Shown here one piece after another: positions 13,818-20,588 of a stretch of 24,553 bases of DNA. The notes beneath the pieces are model-generated. The model ran no database searches, was not told the origin of the DNA, and was given only the letters and a program-made list of their open reading frames with translations. Where the stretch lies: contig JADFNI010000011.1 in assembly GCA_022563455.1 (NCBI GenBank), forward strand, positions 1 to 24,553. Direction: 5' to 3'. Each line of letters opens with the position of its first letter. The stretch's first letter is position 1. The translations under genes were made by a program, and so were the position numbers. The DNA comes from Nanobdellota archaeon (GTDB taxonomy: Archaea > Nanobdellota > Nanobdellia > Pacearchaeales > GW2011-AR1).

Positions 13818-14936
13818 ATGAAAATAAATAAATCAAAGGGGGCAATAGAAAAGTTGCTTTTCTTAGCTGGGATAAAAATTAATGGGAAAAATCCTTGGGA
13901 TGTCCAAGTTCATAATGAAGACGTTTATAGAAGGATTCTTTTTGGAGGATCTCTTGCTCTTGGCGAGTCTTACATGGATGGGTGGTGGGACTGTGAAAGA
14001 CTTGATGAGTTTTTCAATAGGGTTTTGAAAGCTGGCTTAGTGAAGAGGATTAGTAAAAGGAGATTATTTATTTCATTTTTAATAGCAAAGGTGCTTAATT
14101 TACAGTCGCGTGGAAGGGCTTTTCAGATTGGTGAAAAACATTATGATAATGGAAACGATCTTTACAAAATAATGTTAGATAAAAGATTAACATATACGTG
14201 TGGATATTGGAAAGATGCAAAAGATTTAGATTCTTCGCAAGAGGCAAAATTAGATTTAATATGCAAAAAACTTGACCTGAAAAAGGGAGACAATGTTTTG
14301 GACATTGGTTGTGGTTGGGGGAGTTTTCTAAAATATGCTTCAGAGAAATATGGGATAAAAGGTGTTGGGATTACTGTATCAAAGGAACAAGTAAAGCTAG
14401 CAAAAGAGTTATGTAATGGGTTAAATATTGAAATAAAGTTACAGGATTATAGGGATGTGAATGGGAAATTCGATCACATAGTTTCTATCGGAATGTTTGA
14501 ACATGTCGGCGTAAAAAACTATAGGGAATATATGGAGATAGTTAATAAAAATTTAAATGATAACGGTTTATTTTTACTTCATACCATTGGAAATAGAGCA
14601 TCAAAAAAAACAGGAGATCCATGGATTCTAAAATATATCTTTCCAAATTCAATGCTTCCTTCTATAAAACAGGTTGGAGATTCAATTGAAAATTTATTTG
14701 TAATGGAAGACTGGCACAACTTTGGAGCTAATTATGATAAAACACTTATGGCTTGGCATAAAAATTTTGAAAAGGGATGGAGCAAAATTGAGAATAACTA
14801 TGATGAGAGATTTCACAGAATGTGGAGATATTATTTATTAAGCGTTGCTGGAAGTTTTAGGGCAAGAAAAGCACAATTATGGCAGATTGTTTTTTCTAAA
14901 AATGGAGTAGCTGGCGGATATCAAAGTGTGAGGTAA
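13818..14936 (+). CDS. cfa: Cyclopropane-fatty-acyl-phospholipid synthase-like methyltransferase
   Basis: The family transfers a methylene from S-adenosylmethionine to a double bond in membrane lipid chains. The SAM site LDIGCGWG (161-168) and the segment YDNGNDLYKIMLDKRLTYTC are intact. Catalytic and bicarbonate-site residues of E. coli Cfa (C139, E239, H266, Y317 as I recall them) align with C128, E228, H255 and Y306 here, all with the same offset of 11. That supports an active enzyme of the E. coli type. It follows the oxidoreductase gene by 6 nt. An archaeon with isoprenoid lipids would not have the usual substrate, so it may act on unsaturated isoprenoids, on host lipids, or on fatty acids acquired from elsewhere. 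Bacterial origin by transfer is likely. Confidence 0.93.
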   Translation: MKINKSKGAIEKLLFLAGIKINGKNPWDVQVHNEDVYRRILFGGSLALGESYMDGWWDCERLDEFFNRVLKAGLVKRISKRRLFISFLIAKVLNLQSRGRAFQIGEKHYDNGNDLYKIMLDKRLTYTCGYWKDAKDLDSSQEAKLDLICKKLDLKKGDNVLDIGCGWGSFLKYASEKYGIKGVGITVSKEQVKLAKELCNGLNIEIKLQDYRDVNGKFDHIVSIGMFEHVGVKNYREYMEIVNKNLNDNGLFLLHTIGNRASKKTGDPWILKYIFPNSMLPSIKQVGDSIENLFVMEDWHNFGANYDKTLMAWHKNFEKGWSKIENNYDERFHRMWRYYLLSVAGSFRARKAQLWQIVFSKNGVAGGYQSVR

Positions 14937-14943
14937 TTTTTGA

Positions 14944-15669
14944 TTAAATTATTAATGAATCTCCGTTAACGTTTAGCCATTTAATTTTTTGTTTGTAATT
15001 TGGATCTATTGATTTTACTATATTCCAGAATCGTTTTGAATGATTTCCTTTTATTAAATGTGCTAATTCGTGAATTATTACATACTCTAGAATTTCTTTT
15101 GGAGCTAAAAGCAATTTAGTTGAGAGTTCAATTTCTTTTTTGTCTATTTTACATATGCCCCACCTAGACCTTGTATATCTCCACGAAATTTTTCCAAGTT
15201 CATTACTAAAATGTTCACTGTTTAATCTTTTAACAAGATATAGTAAATCTTGATGATGATTTCTTGCTAAATGTTTTTGAAGTTGTTTGCTTATATGCTT
15301 TTGTCTTTTTTCGAAATTATAATGACTTGCTATTTTGAAATAAATTATATTTCCTTCTATTTTTGTAAAATTCTTAATTGAGTTTCTTACTTCTATATGG
15401 ATTTGATATGTTTTTGAATGTGTTATTAATAAATCTAAATGGCCGTATATTTTATTATTTTTTTCAATTGGTTTTTCTCTTATTTTTTTAGCCGCCCAAA
15501 CTAAAAATTCTTTGATGTGGGATTCTTGTTCGTTTTTTGAGAGATATCTTGGTACTCTAATATTTATTCCATTTTTTGTTATTGAAATTCTTGAACTACT
15601 TCTTCTTTCATAGTATATATTAACGTTATGAACATTTTCATCAATTTGTATTTTTCTCTTTTCTAACAT
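14944..15669 (-). CDS. YgjP-like zinc metallopeptidase (DUF45 type)
   Basis: The HELAH zinc motif (200-204) is followed by HSKRFW (His210), giving the HExxH plus downstream His arrangement of the YgjP/DUF45 group. Before it stands TRSRWGICKIDKKEIELSTK, the characteristic SRWG segment. The N-terminal half has the usual beta-rich part with RRSSSRISITKNGINIRVPR. The length of 241 is typical. The protein is soluble, and the substrate is unknown for the family. It converges with cfa (7 nt between stops). The start codon at 15669 precedes the conserved N-terminus, but no clear TATA box is seen. Confidence 0.88.
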   Translation of the reverse strand: MLEKRKIQIDENVHNVNIYYERRSSSRISITKNGINIRVPRYLSKNEQESHIKEFLVWAAKKIREKPIEKNNKIYGHLDLLITHSKTYQIHIEVRNSIKNFTKIEGNIIYFKIASHYNFEKRQKHISKQLQKHLARNHHQDLLYLVKRLNSEHFSNELGKISWRYTRSRWGICKIDKKEIELSTKLLLAPKEILEYVIIHELAHLIKGNHSKRFWNIVKSIDPNYKQKIKWLNVNGDSLII

Positions 15670-15720
15670 TTATTAGAATGATTGGGCTGGTTTAAGAATT
15701 TTGTGGGTGAATTTAATAAA

Positions 15721-16173
15721 TCACTGTTCAATTTCTTTGATTATCCAAGTTTGGATAATGATTATAACTATTGCTATAATTGCTAAGATTCCTTTAACTG
15801 CTAAGAAGGCCGGGTTGTCGAATCTTATTTGTGGAATGCTGAATATTCCGGCGATTATTGAGACTGCTCCGATTATTATTGTTATTAGTCTTGGAAAATT
15901 AATTGAATTAAACCCTTCTGTTAGGGTTTTTAGGGTTTTTATTTTGGCTTCTAGAATTAGGGCTAAACCTATAATTACCATTAATAAAGCTTCAACATAG
16001 TAATCTAGGTCGAAATCAAAAAGGCTTTCACTAATTATTCCAACAAATCCTAAGATACTCACAATTGATAATGCTAAAACAAAAACTTTAGATACTTTTA
16101 CTTTCTTATTAGAATTTTTTATACTGAATTTTAAATTTTTCTTATCTTTGAACTTATTTATCATCTCTTTCAT
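15721..16173 (-). CDS. Hypothetical membrane protein, four helices
   Basis: A Lys-rich cytoplasmic N-terminus (about 27 residues, starting MKEMINKFKDKKNLK) is followed by four hydrophobic helices: VFVLALSIVSILGFVGII, YYVEALLMVIIGLALILEA, LITIIIGAVSIIAGIF and AIIAIVIIIIQTWII. No conserved polar residues within helices suggest a transporter. The best TATA-like element (16186-16197, minus) is only about 18 nt before this ATG but about 27 nt before the ATG at codon 4, so translation may start at 16164. The function is unknown. Confidence 0.7.
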   Translation of the reverse strand: MKEMINKFKDKKNLKFSIKNSNKKVKVSKVFVLALSIVSILGFVGIISESLFDFDLDYYVEALLMVIIGLALILEAKIKTLKTLTEGFNSINFPRLITIIIGAVSIIAGIFSIPQIRFDNPAFLAVKGILAIIAIVIIIIQTWIIKEIEQ

Positions 16174-16235
16174 TTTTAATTATAGTTTTTTATACTTAAA
16201 AGGGTTTTGGTTTTAATTAGAATTATTGGAGCTTT

Positions 16236-16275
16236 ATTATCGATAATATTATAATCAATATTGTCGATAATATTG
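16236..16275. promoter_or_regulatory. Paired palindromes in a divergent intergenic region
   Basis: The 349-nt gap between the membrane protein (minus) and the glycogen operon (plus) has no ORF that I can support. It contains the perfect palindrome ATTATCGATAAT (16236-16247). A near-perfect 20-bp palindrome follows (16256-16275), with arms CAATATT/AATATTG around GTCGAT. TCGATAATATT occurs in both, 24 bp apart. The arrangement resembles a dimeric repressor site, perhaps serving one or both divergent genes. Low sequence complexity weakens the case. Confidence 0.35.
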
Positions 16276-16311
16276 TTTTTAATCCATGTTTTAATTTTCT
16301 AAAATATAACA

Positions 16312-16440
16312 TTTTTAAATTATGTAATTTAAATCTCTTATTTTATTGATTTTTCTTTATTTTGCTGTTTTGTATAGGGAAAACTTTAATTTTGTAGATA
16401 TATTTTTCTTTTAAAATTATGTAATTCAATTTTTTATTTT
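16312..16440. repeat. Two direct copies of an AT-rich element 97 bp apart
   Basis: AAATTATGTAATT occurs at 16317-16329 and 16414-16426 with similar flanks (TTTT before, TTATTTT after). The core is itself an inverted repeat, AATTA-tg-TAATT. Both copies lie upstream of the glycogen operon promoter and could bind a regulator. Confidence 0.4.
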
Positions 16441-16490
16441 TTTAACCTTGTTAAAAGTTCTTTTTCCGAGGCTGTTTTTTTATAGATAGG

Positions 16491-16499
16491 TTTAATAAC
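16491..16499 (+). promoter_or_regulatory. TATA box of the glycogen operon
   Basis: TTTAATAAC is centred about 28 nt before the ATG at 16523. An alternative TTTTTTATAG lies about 15 nt further upstream and would give a short leader containing AAGGATG. Confidence 0.45.
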
Positions 16500-16522
16500 T
16501 TTAGAAGGATGTATAATCTAAA

Positions 16523-17743
16523 ATGGGGAGAGTGAAAGTGCTTATGTTTGGTTGGGAGTTTCCTCCGTATCATAACGGTGGCCTTGGCGTTGCTTGCGAA
16601 GGACTTACAAAAGCGCTTTCAAAACAAGAAGTTGATGTGATTTTTGTTTTGCCAAAGAAAAATAAATATTCTGTGGATTATTTGAAATTTATTTATGCTG
16701 AGGAAACAACTCCCATTCACAAGAAGTATTTTGTTAATTCTATTCTAAGGGAATATTCTACTGAGAATAGTTATGGGGCAGAAATATTTGAGGGGGAAAA
16801 TTCTTTTCTTTATGCGAATTCGCTTATTGATGAGGTTGAGCGTTTTGCTCTTATTGGGGGTCAAATTGCTGGAGAGGAGGAATTTGATGTTATTCATGCG
16901 CACGATTGGTTGACTTATAGAGCGGGGGTTGCTGCAAAGAGAGTCTCTGGGAAGAAGCTTGTTATTCACGTTCATGCTACTGGAATGGACCAGTGTGGTG
17001 GTCAGAACCCTGATCCAGTTGTTTTTGAAATAGAAAAGGGAGCGATGGAGGCTGCGGATCAGATAATTGCTGTTTCAAACCTTACTAAAAAGAGGATTAT
17101 AGATCATTATGGGATCTCTGGAGATAAGATTAATGTTGTTCATAATGCTGCCGAATTTAGTGATTATATTGAGAAGGAGATGCATGAATTAGAGAAATAT
17201 AAAAAAATAGTTTTGTATCTTGGTCGGATTTCTATTCAAAAGGGGCCTGATTATTTTGTTTCAATGGCGAAGAAAGTAATAGAGCATTGTCCGGACACGG
17301 TTTTTATTGTTGTTGGTTCTGGAGATATGAATAATCAGATGATTAGGCAAGTTGCGAAGCTTGGGATTGCTGATAAGTTTATTTTTACTGGGTGGATTCG
17401 GGATCGGCATGAAATTCAACAGATGTTTAAGATGGCCTATATTTACATCATGCCTTCGGTTTCTGAGCCTTTTGGTCTTGTTGCATTGGAGTCTATGCAT
17501 CTTGGAACTCCAGTTCTTATGTCTCACCAATCAGGGGCTTCTGAGGTGGCGGTTAATGCTTTGAAAACTAATTTTTGGGATATTGATGAAATGACTGACA
17601 AAGTTGTTTCTGTTTTAAAGCATCCCGCACTAGGGCGTACTCTTAGCCAGAATGGGAAAGCAGAAGTCGAAAAAATTACATGGGATGAGCCTGCTAGTAA
17701 GGTTAAAAATATATATAATAAAATGATTGAGGTTACTTGTTAA
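16523..17743 (+). CDS. Glycosyltransferase, GT-B fold (glycogen synthase-like, GT4/GT5)
   Basis: This enzyme probably extends an alpha-glucan from a nucleotide-sugar in the cytoplasm. The N-terminal domain starts VKVLMFGWEFPPYHNGGLGV (about 4-23), where NGGLG corresponds to the acceptor/ADP loop of starch and glycogen synthases. HAHDW (125-129) follows. The C-terminal nucleotide-binding domain has GRISIQKG (234-241), VVGSG and SEPFGLVALE (314-323) with the conserved glutamates. Its 406 residues are shorter than bacterial GlgA but usual for archaeal relatives. It is first in the operon with GH57 and GH15 enzymes, which makes glycogen the likely product. Donor specificity (ADP- or UDP-glucose) is not determinable here. 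Confidence 0.88.
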   Translation: MGRVKVLMFGWEFPPYHNGGLGVACEGLTKALSKQEVDVIFVLPKKNKYSVDYLKFIYAEETTPIHKKYFVNSILREYSTENSYGAEIFEGENSFLYANSLIDEVERFALIGGQIAGEEEFDVIHAHDWLTYRAGVAAKRVSGKKLVIHVHATGMDQCGGQNPDPVVFEIEKGAMEAADQIIAVSNLTKKRIIDHYGISGDKINVVHNAAEFSDYIEKEMHELEKYKKIVLYLGRISIQKGPDYFVSMAKKVIEHCPDTVFIVVGSGDMNNQMIRQVAKLGIADKFIFTGWIRDRHEIQQMFKMAYIYIMPSVSEPFGLVALESMHLGTPVLMSHQSGASEVAVNALKTNFWDIDEMTDKVVSVLKHPALGRTLSQNGKAEVEKITWDEPASKVKNIYNKMIEVTC

Positions 17744-17750
17744 TGTGATT

Positions 17751-19067
17751 ATGGTATCGGTTTGTTTTTATTTTCAGATTCATCAGCCTTATCGTGTTCG
17801 GAAATATTCTATTTTTGATATAGGAAATAGATCAGATTACTTTTCGGATTCAAGTGGGACCAAGCTTGATAATAAGTGGATCATAGATAAGATTGCTAAG
17901 AAATGTTATTTTCCGACGAATGCAGTTTTGCTTGAATTATTAAATAAGTATCCTGAGTTTAAAATTTGTTATTCTTTTAGTGGCGTTTATTTAGAGCAGT
18001 TGGAGGAATGTGCTCCGGAGGTTTTGGAGTCTTTTAAGAAACTTGTGGACACTGGTCGTGTTGAGATACTGGCAGAAACTTATTATCATTCGCTTTCGTT
18101 TATGTATTCTAAAGGAGAGTTTAGAGAACAAATTAAGCTGCATACTCAACTTATAAAAAGAATTTTTGGTGTAACTCCTGAGGTGTTTAGAAATACTGAA
18201 CTTGCGTATAGTAATGAACTTGCCCTTGAGATTGAGGCTATGGGGTATAAGGGGATTATTGCTGAGGGGTGGGAGCATTTTCTCGATGGAAAGAGTCCGA
18301 ATTATGTTTATCGACCAAAAGGAGCGAAGAGAATTAAAGTTTTGACGAAGAATTATAAACTTAGTGATGATTTGGCATTTAGGTTTTCTAACAAGGGGTG
18401 GTGTGAATGGCCACTTGATGTTCCTCGGTATACTTCCTGGATTAATTCAGTAAATGGAAATGGAGATACAATTAATTTATTCATGGATTATGAAACATTT
18501 GGGGAACATCAATGGGCGGATACTGGGATTTTTGAATTTTTACGGGCGTTTCCCGGGGAGGTTTTGAAGCATCCAGATAATGATTTTAAAACTCCAAGTG
18601 AGGTAATTGATGCTTATCCAGACAGGGGAGAGTATGATGTTCCTTATGTTCTTTCTTGGGCTGATATGGAAAGGGATCTTAGTGCTTGGAATGGGAATGA
18701 TATTCAAAAGTCTGCTATTGAGAAAATTTATTCTCTTGGTCATCAAGTACTTAAAACTAGAGATCCAGAATTAATTCACGTTTGGAGGAAACTTCAAACA
18801 TCAGACCATTTCTATTATATGTGTACTAAATATTTTTCAGATGGGGATGTTCATAAGTATTTTAATCCATATGACAGTCCTTATGACGCATTTATTTCTT
18901 TTATGAATGTTATCCAGGATTTGGAAATTCGACTAAAGAGGTATAGCTCCGTGGAAAAGACGGCAGTTTTGCATACCCCCGAAGGACTGAATAAAGGGAG
19001 CAATATTTCCGAGAAAATTTATAAAGTAAATAGGGTTAGTAGTAAAGAGGTCTTAAATGAAAATTGA
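17751..19067 (+). CDS. GH57 family alpha-glucan hydrolase or transferase
   Basis: Family 57 enzymes cleave or transfer alpha-glucan chains (amylase, 4-alpha-glucanotransferase) with a retaining mechanism. Family motifs are in order: FQIHQPYR near the N-terminus, YSFSGVYLEQ, EILAETYYHSL, FRNTELAYSNEL with the probable nucleophile Glu at about 150, FMDYETFGEHQW with the probable acid Asp at about 236, and DMERDLSAWNGN. I choose the ATG at 17751, 7 nt after the glycosyltransferase stop, because HQP should lie near residue 10; a TTG at 17727 would overlap the upstream gene. The length of 438 resembles GH57 alpha-amylase-like archaeal proteins. It probably trims or remodels glycogen in the cytoplasm, since there is no signal peptide. 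Confidence 0.9.
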   Translation: MVSVCFYFQIHQPYRVRKYSIFDIGNRSDYFSDSSGTKLDNKWIIDKIAKKCYFPTNAVLLELLNKYPEFKICYSFSGVYLEQLEECAPEVLESFKKLVDTGRVEILAETYYHSLSFMYSKGEFREQIKLHTQLIKRIFGVTPEVFRNTELAYSNELALEIEAMGYKGIIAEGWEHFLDGKSPNYVYRPKGAKRIKVLTKNYKLSDDLAFRFSNKGWCEWPLDVPRYTSWINSVNGNGDTINLFMDYETFGEHQWADTGIFEFLRAFPGEVLKHPDNDFKTPSEVIDAYPDRGEYDVPYVLSWADMERDLSAWNGNDIQKSAIEKIYSLGHQVLKTRDPELIHVWRKLQTSDHFYYMCTKYFSDGDVHKYFNPYDSPYDAFISFMNVIQDLEIRLKRYSSVEKTAVLHTPEGLNKGSNISEKIYKVNRVSSKEVLNEN

Positions 19068-19365
19068 AAGTAGTGCATACTTTTATGCGACTAATGGCGA
19101 GGTATTAAAAAATCTTGAAGATTTGCTTTCTTTTTTAAATAATGTAGATGAGGAAACGTTTTTTAATCATGTGAATTCCGAAAAAAATGATCTTGCAAAT
19201 TGGACACGGGATATTTTAAATGAAAAAAGACTTTCAAACAAAATGTTTAAAACAATAAATAGGGATGAGATGGCAGTATATATTGAAGAAAGATTAGAAA
19301 AATCTGGAGAAGGCGGGGTAGATAAAAAATCTGTGATTTCAAAGCTTGTGGAGGCGATTAGCTGA
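19057..19365 (+). CDS. Small protein of the glycogen operon, paralogue A (DUF5752-like)
   Basis: This 102-residue soluble protein overlaps the end of the GH57 gene by 11 nt and is surely cotranslated with it. Its core AYFYATNGEVLKNLEDLLSF, then DEETFFNHVNSEKNDLANW, is clearly related to the protein at 20131-20469. The shared pattern is FY..NG...KN..DL...L....DETF..HVN.EKND.A.W. The pattern reminds me of DUF5752, found near archaeal glucan enzymes; I cannot verify that. The C-terminal third is charged and helical (about 65-102). Its position between the enzymes and the MinD-like ATPase suggests an adaptor linking the two, which is inference. Confidence 0.8.
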   Translation: MKIESSAYFYATNGEVLKNLEDLLSFLNNVDEETFFNHVNSEKNDLANWTRDILNEKRLSNKMFKTINRDEMAVYIEERLEKSGEGGVDKKSVISKLVEAIS

Positions 19366-19367
19366 CA

Positions 19368-20144
19368 ATGGTAGAGGGAAAAATATTTGGAGTTGTTGCA
19401 TTGAAGGGAGGTGTTGGAAAAACAACCGTTTGTGCAAATTTAGGGACTGCTCTTGCAATAGAATTTGATAAAAAGGTGTTAATTATTGATGCTAATTTTT
19501 CTACTCCTCATTTGGGTCTTCATGTTGGAATTGTGAATCCGGAACATTCTCTTCATAAAATAATAGAAGATGAATATTCTGTATTTGAGGGAATCTATGA
19601 GCATGCTCTTGGATTTCATATAATCCCTGGGATGCTTGCTCCAGAGGGATTAGATTACAATAAGTTAAAAGAAAAAATTGAACCTTTAAAGGAGTATTAT
19701 GATTATATCTTAGTTGATTCTTCACCGTCCCTTAATCAAGAAATGGCTGCAACAATGTCTGCGTCAGACGAAGTCTTGGTTGTTTCTAGCCCAGATTATC
19801 CAACTCTTAGTTCGACTCTTCATGCAATAAAAATTGCTAAAGAACAAGGAACTGATATTCGGGGGATCATACTTAATAAAGTCAGAAAGAAAAGGTTTGA
19901 ACTTAATCCAAAAGATATTTCAGAGGCATCTGATGTAAAAGTTCTTGCTAGCATTCCTGATGAAATAAAGGTGCAGGCAGCTCTTGCAAAAATGATTCCA
20001 ATTGTTTCTTTTTCTCCAACGAACGAAGTATCTCATATTTATAAAAAATTAGCGGCTGATTTAATTGGAGAAAAATATAGGAGATCTTTATTTGGAAGAA
20101 AGAAGAAGAAAAAGGTGAAGGAAGAAAAGGATGAAAAAGAATAA
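19368..20144 (+). CDS. MinD/ParA-family P-loop ATPase
   Basis: The deviant Walker A motif KGGVGKTT (13-20) with its signature lysine, the following IIDANFSTPHLGLH (about 39-52) and the Walker B region YDYILVDSSPSL define the MinD/ParA/Mrp-type ATPases, which dimerise on ATP and position or regulate cargo. The length of 258 is normal. In place of the hydrophobic MinD amphipathic membrane helix, the C-terminus is very basic then acidic (RRSLFGRKKKKKVKEEKDEK), suiting binding to an anionic surface or partner. It starts 2 nt after paralogue A and overlaps paralogue B by 14 nt. Its place inside a glycogen operon suggests positioning or regulating glycogen or its enzymes, rather than chromosome partition or cell division. 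Confidence 0.92.
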   Translation: MVEGKIFGVVALKGGVGKTTVCANLGTALAIEFDKKVLIIDANFSTPHLGLHVGIVNPEHSLHKIIEDEYSVFEGIYEHALGFHIIPGMLAPEGLDYNKLKEKIEPLKEYYDYILVDSSPSLNQEMAATMSASDEVLVVSSPDYPTLSSTLHAIKIAKEQGTDIRGIILNKVRKKRFELNPKDISEASDVKVLASIPDEIKVQAALAKMIPIVSFSPTNEVSHIYKKLAADLIGEKYRRSLFGRKKKKKVKEEKDEKE

Positions 20145-20469
20145 TAGGGATAAAAAAAAGGGTTTGGAGAAGAAAGAGATATTTGGAAATGATTTAAATA
20201 TTTATACTTGCGATGTTAATTCTAATAATGTATTTTATTGCGCTAATGGGGATTCATTTAAGAACATCATGGATCTTGGAAATTCTTTAGATTTAATGGA
20301 TGATGAGACCTTTGCCCATCACGTAAATTTTGAAAAAAATGATTTTGCAACTTGGGTTTATGATGTTATTGGAGATGTAGAACTTGCAAATACTTTAAGG
20401 GAGCTTGAAAATTTAGAAGATACTAAAAGAGAAGTTAGGATTAGGATAAAATTTCTTGGAGGGAACTAA
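20131..20469 (+). CDS. Small protein of the glycogen operon, paralogue B (DUF5752-like)
   Basis: The ATG lies inside the last codons of the MinD-like gene (14-nt overlap), so the two are probably translated in a coupled way. A Lys-rich, disordered-looking N-terminus (about 25 residues) precedes the shared domain: VFYCANGDSFKNIMDLGNSL and DDETFAHHVNFEKNDFATW, then VIGDVELANTL. It is the paralogue of the 102-residue protein on the other side of the ATPase. The protein has no membrane helix or enzyme motif. The Lys-rich head resembles the basic tail of the ATPase and might bind the same surface. The function is inferred from context only. Confidence 0.8.
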   Translation: MKKNNRDKKKGLEKKEIFGNDLNIYTCDVNSNNVFYCANGDSFKNIMDLGNSLDLMDDETFAHHVNFEKNDFATWVYDVIGDVELANTLRELENLEDTKREVRIRIKFLGGN

Positions 20470-20477
20470 AATTACTA

Positions 20478-20588
20478 GGCCAATAATTCTTGGAAATGGG
20501 AATATGCTGGGAAATCAAAACCTTGCGAGGTTTTGGAGGAGAACTGATTTATGACACGGCCAATAATTCTTGGAAATGGGAATATGCT
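20478..20588 (+). repeat. 31-bp direct repeat: duplicated start region of the GH15 gene
   Basis: Positions 20478-20508 and 20558-20588 are identical. The second copy is codons 3-13 of the glucoamylase gene. The first lies upstream in a separate frame that also reads RPIILGNGNML, then continues through a hairpin and stops at TGA (20552-20554), overlapping the real ATG (20551) as ATGA. The stub has no good start of its own (TTG at 20456, or internal ATG at 20504). It looks like a partial duplication of the gene's beginning. Confidence 0.85.
20516..20540 (+). promoter_or_regulatory. Hairpin abutting the Shine-Dalgarno of the GH15 gene
   Basis: CAAAACCT-TGCG-AGGTTTTG (20516-20535) is a perfect 8-bp stem with a tetraloop. 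GGAGGA (20535-20540) follows directly, its first G being the last paired base; the ATG is 11 nt after GGAGG. The hairpin may limit ribosome access to the last gene of the operon or stabilise its mRNA. It resembles the hairpin before the thermosome (CAAAAAC/GTTTTTG). Confidence 0.5.

Noticed and set aside
17727..17750. TTG start for the GH57 gene, overlapping the glycosyltransferase
   Set aside because: The extra eight residues precede the conserved HQP motif by more than usual; the ATG at 17751 places it normally.
19368..20144. Chromosome partition ParA or division MinD gene
   Set aside because: There is no ParB, MinE or FtsZ neighbour and no parS-like repeats. Tight overlap with glycogen genes points elsewhere, although the family itself cannot exclude it.
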